Shown here: one piece after another, positions 15,527 through 23,935 of the stretch
How positions within the stretch are numbered: the first letter of the stretch is position 1
Layout: every line of letters starts with the position of its first letter
Origin: SIG565 sp964607025
GTDB taxonomy: Bacteria > Bacillota > Clostridia > Oscillospirales > Acutalibacteraceae
Length of the DNA stretch: 64,000 nucleotides
Direction: 5' to 3'
Assembly (NCBI GenBank): GCA_964607025.1
Contig: CAZSIL010000004.1
Location: 1-64,000, forward strand
Made by a program: the position numbers and the translations under genes
The notes under the pieces: generated by a model
What the model was told of the DNA's origin: nothing
Seen by the model: only the letters and a program-made list of their open reading frames with translations
The model's database searches: none

Positions 15527-16591
15527 ATGGATATCAAAATCATTAAAAATACTGCTCCGAAGGAAAAACCTGATAGCAGTGTTCTCGGCTTCGGTAAATA
15601 CTTTACCGACCATATGTTTATGATGGATTATTCAAGAGAAAAGGGTTGGTACAATGCGAGAATAGTGCCCTTCCAGAATATTTCTCTCCATCCCGCATCG
15701 ACCGTTCTTCATTATGGCTCCGAGATTTTCGAAGGTCTTAAAGCATATAGAAGAAAAGACGGCGAAGTTCAACTTTTCAGACCTATTGAAAATATCCGTA
15801 GATTAAATAATTCGGCTGACCGTTTGTGTCTGCCGCAAATTCCCGAAGAAGATGCAATGGAAGCCCTTACAACCTTTGTAGCGGTCGAAAAGGACTGGAC
15901 ACCTTCGGCAGAGGGTACGTCGCTCTATCTTCGTCCCTTTATGTACGGAAATGATGAAACACTCGGTGTTCACGCCGTACATAATGCAACGTTTGTAATT
16001 ATAGCATCTCCCGTTGGCTCTTATTATAAAGAGGGCATAAACCCCGTTAAAATTATGATAGAAGATGAAGACGTTCGTGCAGTGCGCGGCGGTACGGGCT
16101 ATGCTAAATGCGGCGGTAACTATGCTGCAAGTAATAGGGCAGGAGAACGCGCTGAAAGACAGGGCTATAGCCAGGTATTATGGCTTGACGGTGTTGAGCG
16201 TAAGTATATTGAAGAAGTAGGTGCTATGAACGTTATGTTCAAAATTGACGGCAAAATCGTAACACCTATGCTTTCGGGCTCAATTCTTCCCGGTATTACA
16301 CGTAAATCTTGCATTGAAGTATTAAAGGGCAAAGGTTACACCGTAGAAGAAAGACTATTAAGTATTGATGAATTGGAAGCCGCTCTTAAATCAGGCAAAC
16401 TCGAAGAGGCATGGGGCTGCGGCACTGCGGCAGTAGTATCTCCTATCGGCGAACTCTGCTATAAAGGTGAAAAATTCATCATTAACGAAGGTAAAATCGG
16501 TGAGGTAACTCAATCTCTCTATGATACCTTAACGGGTATTCAGTGGGGCAAAATAGAGGATACTTTCGGTTGGACAAAGATTGTGAAATAA
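15527..16591 (+). CDS. ilvE: Branched-chain amino-acid aminotransferase
   Basis: 354 residues, fold-type IV PLP enzyme. Motifs: LHYGSEIFEGLKAYR, the PLP lysine in GYAKCGGNYAASN, QVLWLDGVERKYIEEVGAMN, and GSILPGITRKS. It transfers an amino group from glutamate to the 2-oxo acids of Val, Ile and Leu. ATG 15527 lies eight bases after AAGGAG (15513-15518); the in-frame GTG at 15518 overlaps that site. It is the final step of the proposed pathway and the last gene before T-box 3. Confidence 0.93.
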   Translation: MDIKIIKNTAPKEKPDSSVLGFGKYFTDHMFMMDYSREKGWYNARIVPFQNISLHPASTVLHYGSEIFEGLKAYRRKDGEVQLFRPIENIRRLNNSADRLCLPQIPEEDAMEALTTFVAVEKDWTPSAEGTSLYLRPFMYGNDETLGVHAVHNATFVIIASPVGSYYKEGINPVKIMIEDEDVRAVRGGTGYAKCGGNYAASNRAGERAERQGYSQVLWLDGVERKYIEEVGAMNVMFKIDGKIVTPMLSGSILPGITRKSCIEVLKGKGYTVEERLLSIDELEAALKSGKLEEAWGCGTAAVVSPIGELCYKGEKFIINEGKIGEVTQSLYDTLTGIQWGKIEDTFGWTKIVK

Positions 16592-16604
16592 TTTAAAATT
16601 ATCC

Positions 16605-16633
16605 TTGACAAAACTCAGTATGGGTAGTATAAT
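16605..16633 (+). promoter_or_regulatory. Promoter of T-box operon 3
   Basis: TTGACA (16605-16610), 17 bp, TATAAT (16628-16633), close to consensus. Confidence 0.88.
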
Positions 16634-16639
16634 TGCTTT

Positions 16640-16898
16640 ATTAAATGCGATGAAGGAATTATTTTTCACCCTACAAAGTTTTAGAGAGTCGGTGTTTGGT
16701 GCAAACCGATACGGGAGAGGGCGAAAAAGTCTCACTCCTAAGCAGAGCCAGTGAACTTGCAGTAAGTGGCTTCGGGTTGTTCCGTTATCATAACAAACGG
16801 CTTGTCAGAGCTTAATGAGTGGCCTAATAATAGGCAATCAGGGTGGTACCGCGAAAATATTTCGTCCCTGAGGTCGTATGACCTCAGGGACTTTTTGT
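16640..16898 (+). promoter_or_regulatory. T-box leader 3, leucine-specific
   Basis: Core GGGTGGTACCGCG at about 16841-16853. The terminator GTCCCTGAGGTC-gtat-GACCTCAGGGAC with TTTTT is at 16864-16896. The distal stem I arm (GAGAGTCGGTGTTTGGTGC) matches T-box 1. CTC (16731-16733), followed by ACTCCT, is at the specifier position, giving Leu, which agrees with the LeuA-related gene behind it. Confidence 0.88.
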
Positions 16899-16923
16899 TA
16901 CCCTACAAAGAAAGGTGAAACTT

Positions 16924-18309
16924 ATGAAAAAAATCTTTATTACCGATGCAACGCTTAACCAAAAGAACAATGCGTTTTCTTTCAAGGAAAAAATCGAAAT
17001 TGCCCGTCATCTTGAAAAACTACAGGTTGACGTTATCGAAATTGCTGCTATAGAAAACGTTAAGAGTGATACCTTGCTTATTCGTACAATATCTTCTTTT
17101 GTTAAGGATGCAGTTATATCTGTTGGCGTTGGTATGAGCGCTTTGGGGGTCGAAAATGCCGCGGCCGCTTTATGTAGCACCGCAAAACCGCGCCTTCGCA
17201 TTGAAATGCCTGTATCAACCTTCGGTATGGAATATTCTTGCCATAAAAAACCCGATAAAATGTTGGCGCTTGTAGGTGAACTTGTGGCTCTTGCCAAAAC
17301 TAAGGTTGATGACGTTGAATTTTGTGCAGTTGACGCTACACGCGCTGAAGAAGATTTCTTAAAGCAAATCGTGGATGCCGCGGTGGAAAACGGCGCTAAT
17401 ACTGTTACACTTTGCGATACGGCGGCGATTTATATGCCCGATACCTTTGCCGCATTTGTGAATAAATTTGCTTATTTAGAGCAGGACGGCGTATCGGTTG
17501 GTATCGGTGTTAACAATAAATATGCACTTGCTCTCGGCAGTGCATCACTTGCTATCAGCGGTGCGGCAAATACCGTTAAAACAAGCGTTGGCGGTGAAGA
17601 AATTCCGCTTGAAGCATTTGCAAATATTATTAAAAACTGCGGGGAAAACTACGGTTATGAGTCGGCAGTTCGGTACACCGAGCTTTATAGAATCATAAAG
17701 CAGATTAATCGAATCACCGATAACGCTAAGGATGAGAAAAAGGTACTCTCCGCTGCATCTACTGAAGACAACAGCATTCGACTCGATAAAAACGATAGTG
17801 AAAGTGACGTTATTGCGGCGGTTTCCAATCTCGGTTATGATTTGTCGGATGATGATCAGAAAAAGGTATATGAAGAATTTTTACGTGTAGCCGAGAAAAA
17901 AGCAGTGGGTGTAAAAGAACTTGATGCTATCGTTGCAAGTGTTGCTTTGCAGGTTGAACCTACTTATAAACTCGTAAGTTATGTAATCAATACGGGCAAT
18001 ATCATAAATGCATCAGCACAAATAACCGTTTCGAAGGATGGCAAAGATATTCAGGGTATCAGTATGGGTAGCGGTCCTATCGATGCAGCGTTTTTGGCAA
18101 TTGAACAGGTTATAGGTCAACACTATGAACTCGATGATTTCCAAATTCAGTCGGTAACCGAAGGCAAGGAAGCTGTGGGCTCGGCAGTTGTAAAACTGAG
18201 AGCTGGCGGAAAGGTTTACTCGGGCAACGGTATTTCAACCGATATTTTGGCGGCAAGTATCCGTGCATATATTAACGCTATAAACAAGATTGTTTATGAG
18301 GAGGCGTAA
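16924..18309 (+). CDS. Isopropylmalate-synthase-like protein lacking catalytic motifs
   Basis: 461 residues. The N-terminal part is an HMGL-like TIM barrel (about 1-235) and the C-terminal part a well-kept LeuA regulatory domain (about 345-455, GSGPIDAAFLAIEQVIG, YSGNGISTDILAASIRAYI). In true synthases the barrel begins D-T-L-R-D-G-E-Q; here it reads DATLNQKNN (8-16), without the Arg. The metal-binding His-x-His is replaced by GIGVNN (193-198). The family joins acetyl-CoA to 2-oxoisovalerate and is inhibited by Leu. This one may be a Leu sensor, a partner subunit or an enzyme with a different reaction. ATG 16924 follows AAAGGTGA. Confidence 0.75.
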   Translation: MKKIFITDATLNQKNNAFSFKEKIEIARHLEKLQVDVIEIAAIENVKSDTLLIRTISSFVKDAVISVGVGMSALGVENAAAALCSTAKPRLRIEMPVSTFGMEYSCHKKPDKMLALVGELVALAKTKVDDVEFCAVDATRAEEDFLKQIVDAAVENGANTVTLCDTAAIYMPDTFAAFVNKFAYLEQDGVSVGIGVNNKYALALGSASLAISGAANTVKTSVGGEEIPLEAFANIIKNCGENYGYESAVRYTELYRIIKQINRITDNAKDEKKVLSAASTEDNSIRLDKNDSESDVIAAVSNLGYDLSDDDQKKVYEEFLRVAEKKAVGVKELDAIVASVALQVEPTYKLVSYVINTGNIINASAQITVSKDGKDIQGISMGSGPIDAAFLAIEQVIGQHYELDDFQIQSVTEGKEAVGSAVVKLRAGGKVYSGNGISTDILAASIRAYINAINKIVYEEA

Positions 18310-18312
18310 TTA

Positions 18313-20814
18313 ATGAAATTATCATTTTCAACAAAAGGTTGGCACGATAATTCATTTCCCGAATTTTGTGAAATTGCAAAGGATTTAAAATTTGATGGAA
18401 TTGAGTTACACAACATATATAACCGTCTTTTTACAGATAAAAACGGTTCTTTTCACGATTATACTGCGGCGGCAACAAAACGAAAGCTGTTTGAAATGGG
18501 GCTTTCTATTCCCTGTATTGATACTATTTGTGACCCTGCTAATGCTACGGCTATTGACAAATGCTGTGAAGAAATTTTAAAGTGCATTGATATTTCTTCA
18601 GCACTCGGCATACCCTATATCCGTATTCACGCAACCGATTGCGGTGAAGGCAGTCGTGATAACGTTGTAAAGGTTATCAGCAAGGTGCTGCCCGAAGCTG
18701 AAAAGGTCGGGGTTACGCTCTTACTTGAGACAACGGGACTTTTCTGCAAAACATCAGAACTTCGCGATGTGCTTAATCTCTTCGCGCACGATAATTTAGC
18801 GGCGCTTTGGGATATGGCGGCGCCGTTTCTCACAGCCGATGAGCCACCCGAAGATACTATTAAAAATCTTGGTGCGTATATTAAACACGTTCATATAAAG
18901 GATGCCGAGCGTACCGATAACGGATATGAATACTGTCTGCTCGGTGAAGGTGAGTTACCGGTGAGCGATATGATGGCGGCGCTGCGCTCGGTTAATTTTG
19001 ATGGCTTTATATCACTAGAGTGGAATCCGTCTTGGTGTGAAGAACTCGATGATATGGAGATTATCTTCTCACAGTTTGTCAATTTTATGAAGCAGTTCGG
19101 TGATACTTCTAAAAATGAAACGGCACTCTATTATAACCGAACACATACGGGTAAATACGTGTGGGAAAAGGACCGCCTTATCGATTTAACCTTCTCAGAG
19201 GTGCTCGATAAAATGGTTGAACTGTTCCCCGACCAGTATGCTTTTAAATATACAACGCTCGATTACACCCGCACTTACAGTGAGTTTCGCGACGACGTTG
19301 ATACCTTCGCGCGCACTCTCGTAGCCCTTGGTGTAAAGGCGGGAACACACGTAGCCGTTTGGGCTTCAAACGTTCCACAGTGGTATATCGCTTTTTGGGC
19401 TACTGTTAAAATTGGCGCGGTGCTTGTAACGGTAAATACTGCTTATAAAATTCACGAAATTGAATATCTGTTAAAACAGTCCGATTCTCAAACGCTCATT
19501 ATGGTCGAGGGCGCAAAGGACTGTAACTACGGCGAGATTATAGCAGAACTTTGTCCGGAACTTGAAAATACAGTGCCGGGTAATCCTCTTCATAGTAAGC
19601 GTTTGCCCTTCCTTCGCAACGTTATTACAGTTGGTTTTAATATGAAGGGATGTCTAAACTGGGAGCAGTCGCTTGAGCGCGCAAATCAGGTGCCGGTAGA
19701 AGCGGTTTATCGTATGGCGGCAAAAGTTCACAAAGACGATGTTTGCAATATGCAGTATACGTCGGGTACAACGGGATTCCCGAAAGGCGTAATGCTTACC
19801 CATTATAACGTAGTTAATAACGGTAAATACATTGGTGACCATATGGAATTATCCACCGCAGACCGTATGATGATTCAGGTGCCAATGTTCCACTGCTTTG
19901 GTATGGTGCTTTCTATGACGGCATCTATGACACACGGTACCACTATGTACCCGCTGCCGTATTTCTCACCCAAACCCGCACTTTCCTGCGTTCATAATGA
20001 GCATATAACGGCGTTTAACGGCGTTCCAACTATGTTTATTGCTATGATGCAGCACCCCGATTTCCAGAAAACCGATTTCTCATATATGCGCGTTGGCATC
20101 ATGGCGGGCGCTAACTGTCCTGCCGACCTTATGAAAAAAGCAACCGAAGTTATGAATATGAAGGAAATCGTATCGGTTTATGGTCAAACCGAAGCAAGTC
20201 CCGGATGCACTATGAGTAGTTACTATGATTCACTTACAGCTCGTACCGAAACGGTAGGTAGCGCGTTTGCTAACGTTGAGTGTAAAATCGTCGACCCCGA
20301 AACAGGACTGGACTGTCCGGACGGAGTAAACGGTGAGTTTGTTGCGCGCGGATATAATATTATGAAGGGATATTATAAAATGCCTAAGGCCACCGCCGAA
20401 GCCATTGATAAGGATGGCTGGCTCCACACGGGCGACTTGGCGTGTCGCGATAGCGATGGAAACTACCGCATTACAGGACGCTTAAAAGATATGATTATCC
20501 GCGGCGGTGAAAATATCTATCCGAAAGAAATCGAAGAATTTATTTATACCTGTGATAAGGTGCGGGATGTTCAGGTTATCGGCGTACCCGATGAGCAGTA
20601 CGGTGAGGAGATTATGGCTTGCATAATTCTTAAAGAGCAGGGCAGTATGACGGCGGATGAAATGAAGGCGTATATAGCGGCTCATATGGCAAGACACAAG
20701 GTACCCCGTTATATCGAATTCGTAAAAGAATTCCCGATGAACGCCGCAGGTAAAATTCTTAAATACAAAATGCGCGAACAAGCCGCAGAAAAGTTAGGAC
20801 TAAATAGAAAATAA
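18313..20814 (+). CDS. Fusion of sugar-isomerase-like TIM barrel and acyl-CoA ligase
   Basis: 833 residues. About 1-265 is a xylose-isomerase-like/AP-endonuclease-2 barrel (FDGIELHN, YIRIHATDCGEG, KHVHIKDAE, LGEGELPVSDM, FISLEWNPSW). About 285-833 is a FadD-type AMP-forming ligase (MQYTSGTTGFPKGVMLTH, YGQTEASPG, DGWLHTGDLA, GRLKDMIIRGGENIYPKEIE, AAGKILKYKMRE). The ligase half should make an acyl-CoA; in a Leu-controlled operon isovalerate is the likely acid, which is inference. The barrel's role is unknown. The two halves are joined in one frame with no sign of a frameshift. Confidence 0.8.
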   Translation: MKLSFSTKGWHDNSFPEFCEIAKDLKFDGIELHNIYNRLFTDKNGSFHDYTAAATKRKLFEMGLSIPCIDTICDPANATAIDKCCEEILKCIDISSALGIPYIRIHATDCGEGSRDNVVKVISKVLPEAEKVGVTLLLETTGLFCKTSELRDVLNLFAHDNLAALWDMAAPFLTADEPPEDTIKNLGAYIKHVHIKDAERTDNGYEYCLLGEGELPVSDMMAALRSVNFDGFISLEWNPSWCEELDDMEIIFSQFVNFMKQFGDTSKNETALYYNRTHTGKYVWEKDRLIDLTFSEVLDKMVELFPDQYAFKYTTLDYTRTYSEFRDDVDTFARTLVALGVKAGTHVAVWASNVPQWYIAFWATVKIGAVLVTVNTAYKIHEIEYLLKQSDSQTLIMVEGAKDCNYGEIIAELCPELENTVPGNPLHSKRLPFLRNVITVGFNMKGCLNWEQSLERANQVPVEAVYRMAAKVHKDDVCNMQYTSGTTGFPKGVMLTHYNVVNNGKYIGDHMELSTADRMMIQVPMFHCFGMVLSMTASMTHGTTMYPLPYFSPKPALSCVHNEHITAFNGVPTMFIAMMQHPDFQKTDFSYMRVGIMAGANCPADLMKKATEVMNMKEIVSVYGQTEASPGCTMSSYYDSLTARTETVGSAFANVECKIVDPETGLDCPDGVNGEFVARGYNIMKGYYKMPKATAEAIDKDGWLHTGDLACRDSDGNYRITGRLKDMIIRGGENIYPKEIEEFIYTCDKVRDVQVIGVPDEQYGEEIMACIILKEQGSMTADEMKAYIAAHMARHKVPRYIEFVKEFPMNAAGKILKYKMREQAAEKLGLNRK

Positions 20815-20815
20815 A

Positions 20816-21625
20816 ATGGTAGATAAGTATTATGTAATAGATGCTCACTGTCATATCTATCCCGATAAAATAGCCGAGCGAGCAGTTGCGGGAACCAGCA
20901 CGTTTTACAATCAACCCTTTGCTGAAAAAGGCACAGTTCGTGACCTTATGGAAGTAGGTGTCGCAGCGGGTATTGATAAGTTTATCGTGCAGTCGGTTGC
21001 CACAACTCCGCATCAGGTTATGAGTATCAATAATTTTATTGCTGAAAGCGTTAAAGCTTCGGGTGGTAAGTTTGTCGGTTTTGGCACTTTACATCCCGAT
21101 ACAACCGATTTATCGGGCGATATTGAGCATTTAAAAGAATTGGGACTAAGGGGTGTTAAACTGCATCCCGATATTCAGGCATTTAAAATTGATGATTATA
21201 GGTGCCTAAAAATTTACGAGCAGTGTGATAAGGAAAATATTCCCATACTTATGCATACGGGTGACAATAGGTACGATTATTCAAACCCCAACAGATTGTT
21301 GCCTGTGCTTCAAATTTATACGGGGCTTACGGTTATCGGCGCACATTTCGGCGGATGGTCTATATGGGATGAGGCGGCAGAAAAACTTGGACAAATAGAA
21401 AATTTTTATGTTGACTGTTCGTCGAGTATGCCGTATATTAGTAGTGATAAGACTCGTGAGTTAATTTCCCGATACGGTGCAGACCATGTGCTTTTCGGTA
21501 CCGATTATCCTATGTGGTCGCCGAGTGTGGAGATTGAAAGTTTATTAAAACTAAATCTAAGCGATGAGGATTATCAAAAAATATTTAGTTTAAATGCTAA
21601 AAAATTATTTAATATAGGTGATTGA
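20816..21625 (+). CDS. Amidohydrolase-family TIM-barrel hydrolase
   Basis: 269 residues of the amidohydrolase-2 (ACMSD-like) group: DAHCHIYPD (metal His-x-His) at the N terminus, GVKLHPD, PILMHTGDN, GAHFGG and the metal Asp in LFGTDYPMW. Such enzymes hydrolyse or decarboxylate small substrates using one divalent metal ion. It lies two bases after the ligase fusion and four before metY, so it belongs to the Leu T-box operon. The substrate cannot be told from sequence. Confidence 0.8.
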   Translation: MVDKYYVIDAHCHIYPDKIAERAVAGTSTFYNQPFAEKGTVRDLMEVGVAAGIDKFIVQSVATTPHQVMSINNFIAESVKASGGKFVGFGTLHPDTTDLSGDIEHLKELGLRGVKLHPDIQAFKIDDYRCLKIYEQCDKENIPILMHTGDNRYDYSNPNRLLPVLQIYTGLTVIGAHFGGWSIWDEAAEKLGQIENFYVDCSSSMPYISSDKTRELISRYGADHVLFGTDYPMWSPSVEIESLLKLNLSDEDYQKIFSLNAKKLFNIGD

Positions 21626-21628
21626 AAA

Positions 21629-22906
21629 ATGAGTAAAATAGGAACAAAATGTGTTCAGGGCGGATATACCCCCGGTAACGGTGAACCACGTCAGGTGCCG
21701 ATAATTCAGAGTACAACGTTTAAGTATGCTACAAGTGAAGATATGGGTAAATTGTTCGATTTGGAAGCGAGTGGATATTTCTATTCGCGACTTCAAAACC
21801 CCACTTGCGATACAGTAGCCGCAAAAATTTGCGAACTTGAAGGCGGCACCGCCGCTATGCTGACATCGTCCGGTCAGGCGGCATCCTTCTTCTCGGTTTT
21901 TAATATCGCATCGTGTGGCGACCATATTGTATGTTCCTCTGCAATTTACGGCGGCACGTATAATCTTTTTGCTGTTACGATGAAACGTATGGGTATTGAA
22001 TTTACCTTTGTATCTCCTGACTGCACCGATGAAGAATTAAATGCGGCTTTCCGCGATAACACAAAAGCGGTATTTGGTGAAACTATCGCAAATCCTGCAC
22101 TTGCAGTCCTTGATATTGAAAGATTTGCAAATGCGGCTCACTCTCACGGTGTTCCGCTTATTATCGATAATACATTTGCAACACCCGTTAATTGCCGCCC
22201 GTTTGAGTGGGGTGCGGATATCGTAACACACTCAACAACCAAATATATGGATGGCCACGGCAGTGGAGTAGGCGGCTGTATCGTTGATTCAGGTAAATTT
22301 GATTGGACTCGCTATCCTGATAAATTCCCGGGACTTTGCACACCGGATGAAAGTTATCACGGCGTTACCTATACCGAGCGTTTCGGCCTTGCGGGTGCAT
22401 ATATTACAAAAGCCACCGCACAGCTTATGCGTGATTTTGGCAGTATTCAGTCACCACAAAATGCTTATTATGTAAATTTGGGACTTGAAAGTTTGCATCT
22501 TCGCATGAAAAAACATTGTGAAAACGGTCTTGCTGTTGCCAAATTTTTGAAAAGCGATGATAGAATCGCTTGGGTTACGTACCCGGGGCTTGAAGGCGAT
22601 AAGTATTACGAATTGGCTAAAAAATATATGCCTGATGGTACCTGCGGTGTTGTAAGTTTCGGTGTTAAGGGCGGACGTAAAGCGGCTGAAAGTTTTATGA
22701 AAAATTTAAAGGTTGCCGCTATTGAAACACATGTTGCGGATGCCAGAACCTGTTGTTTACATCCCGCAAATGCAACTCATAGGCAAATGAATGATGATGA
22801 GTTGGCGGCGGCGGGTATCTCTCCCGACCTTATCCGTTTCTCTTGCGGAATTGAAGATGCCGAAGATTTAATTAATGACATCAAGCAAGCACTTGACAAT
22901 ATTTAA
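21629..22906 (+). CDS. metY: O-acetylhomoserine sulfhydrylase
   Basis: 425 residues, Cys/Met-metabolism PLP family. PLP lysine in THSTTKYMDGHG; other motifs YSRLQNPTCD, LTSSGQAA and GETIANPAL. It makes homocysteine from O-acetylhomoserine and sulfide. It follows the amidohydrolase by four bases and seems to be read from the Leu T-box promoter. MetA, which makes its substrate, is next, and its Glu111 indicates acetyl rather than succinyl transfer, which fits this enzyme. Confidence 0.92.
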   Translation: MSKIGTKCVQGGYTPGNGEPRQVPIIQSTTFKYATSEDMGKLFDLEASGYFYSRLQNPTCDTVAAKICELEGGTAAMLTSSGQAASFFSVFNIASCGDHIVCSSAIYGGTYNLFAVTMKRMGIEFTFVSPDCTDEELNAAFRDNTKAVFGETIANPALAVLDIERFANAAHSHGVPLIIDNTFATPVNCRPFEWGADIVTHSTTKYMDGHGSGVGGCIVDSGKFDWTRYPDKFPGLCTPDESYHGVTYTERFGLAGAYITKATAQLMRDFGSIQSPQNAYYVNLGLESLHLRMKKHCENGLAVAKFLKSDDRIAWVTYPGLEGDKYYELAKKYMPDGTCGVVSFGVKGGRKAAESFMKNLKVAAIETHVADARTCCLHPANATHRQMNDDELAAAGISPDLIRFSCGIEDAEDLINDIKQALDNI

Positions 22907-22922
22907 GTCAAAAGTATATAAT
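22893..22922 (+). promoter_or_regulatory. Promoter of metA, inside the end of metY
   Basis: TTGACA (22893-22898), 18 bp, TATAAT (22917-22922). The -35 box lies in the last codons of metY. Confidence 0.75.
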
Positions 22923-22923
22923 A

Positions 22924-22960
22924 GAGTGGTAAGTAATATTACTTGCCACTCTTGATTTTT
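22924..22960 (+). terminator. Hairpin at metA start / metY terminator
   Basis: AGAGTGGTAAGTAAT pairs with ATTACTTGCCACTCT (one bulge or shift), followed by TGATTTTT. It can end metY transcripts but also begins at about the predicted metA transcription start. Confidence 0.65.
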
Positions 22961-22979
22961 AAAGGAAAAGGAACAAAAT

Positions 22980-23897
22980 ATGCCAATTAAAATACCAAAC
23001 GATTTACCGGCAGTAAAAACGCTAACCGATGAAAATATATTTGTAATGACCGAAACCAGAGCCATAACGCAGGATATCCGTCCGCTTAAAATTTTGGTTC
23101 TTAATTTGATGCCCAAAAAGATTGAAACCGAAACCCAGTTATCGCGGCTGCTTGGCAACTCACCGCTACAGGTAGAACTTGTGCTTATGCATACCAAAAG
23201 CCACGTATCAAAAAACGTTTCGCGTGAACATCTATTTGCTTTTTATAAAACCTTTGATGATATAAAAGAGCAGACATTTGACGGTATGATAATCACGGGT
23301 GCTCCTGTTGAAAAAATGGAGTTCGAAGAGGTTGAATATTGGGAAGAATTGTGTGAAATTATGGAGTGGAGTAAAACTCACGTTCATAGCACCTTCCATA
23401 TTTGTTGGGGCGCACAGGCAGGGCTTTATTACCATTACGGAATTAAGAAATATCCGCTTAAAGAAAAGCTTTTCGGTGTGTTCGAGCATACCGTTGCTCA
23501 CAAAGGTTCGATACTTTTTCGTGGCTCTGATGATGTTTTTATGGTACCGCATTCGCGCCATACAACAATTAAAAAGGAAGATGTTTTGGCAGTTCCCCAG
23601 TTAAAACTTTTAGCGGTATCCGATAAGGCGGGTGTTTATGCTGTAGCAACCGATCAGGGAAGACAAATCTTCATAACGGGCCACTCTGAATACGATGCCG
23701 ATACTTTAAATAAAGAATATCTTCGTGATTTAGGGGAAGGTAAGGAAATAAAAATTCCCGAAAACTATTTCCCCGATGATAATCCCGAAAATGCGCCGCT
23801 GGTATCTTGGCGTTCCCACGCTAATTTGTTGTATTCCAACTGGCTTAACTATTTTGTATACCAGACAACACCCTATGATATAAAGGAAATCAAATAA
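22980..23897 (+). CDS. metA: Homoserine O-acetyltransferase
   Basis: 305 residues of the MetA family. The catalytic Cys is residue 142 in FHICWGAQAGLYYHYG. The residue known to set acyl specificity, position 111, is Glu (GAPVEKMEFEEV), as in acetyl-CoA-using enzymes, whereas succinyl-using enzymes have Gly there. It acetylates homoserine for MetY next door. It has its own promoter and a convergent hairpin terminator at 23900-23930. Confidence 0.92.
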   Translation: MPIKIPNDLPAVKTLTDENIFVMTETRAITQDIRPLKILVLNLMPKKIETETQLSRLLGNSPLQVELVLMHTKSHVSKNVSREHLFAFYKTFDDIKEQTFDGMIITGAPVEKMEFEEVEYWEELCEIMEWSKTHVHSTFHICWGAQAGLYYHYGIKKYPLKEKLFGVFEHTVAHKGSILFRGSDDVFMVPHSRHTTIKKEDVLAVPQLKLLAVSDKAGVYAVATDQGRQIFITGHSEYDADTLNKEYLRDLGEGKEIKIPENYFPDDNPENAPLVSWRSHANLLYSNWLNYFVYQTTPYDIKEIK

Positions 23898-23899
23898 TT

Positions 23900-23930
23900 A
23901 AATGCCGTGAAGTTTAACTTCACGGCATTT
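23900..23930. terminator. Bidirectional terminator between metA and feoB
   Basis: AAATGCCGTGAAG-ttta-CTTCACGGCATTT, a 13-bp perfect stem between convergent genes. Confidence 0.85.
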
Positions 23931-23935
23931 AAGTT

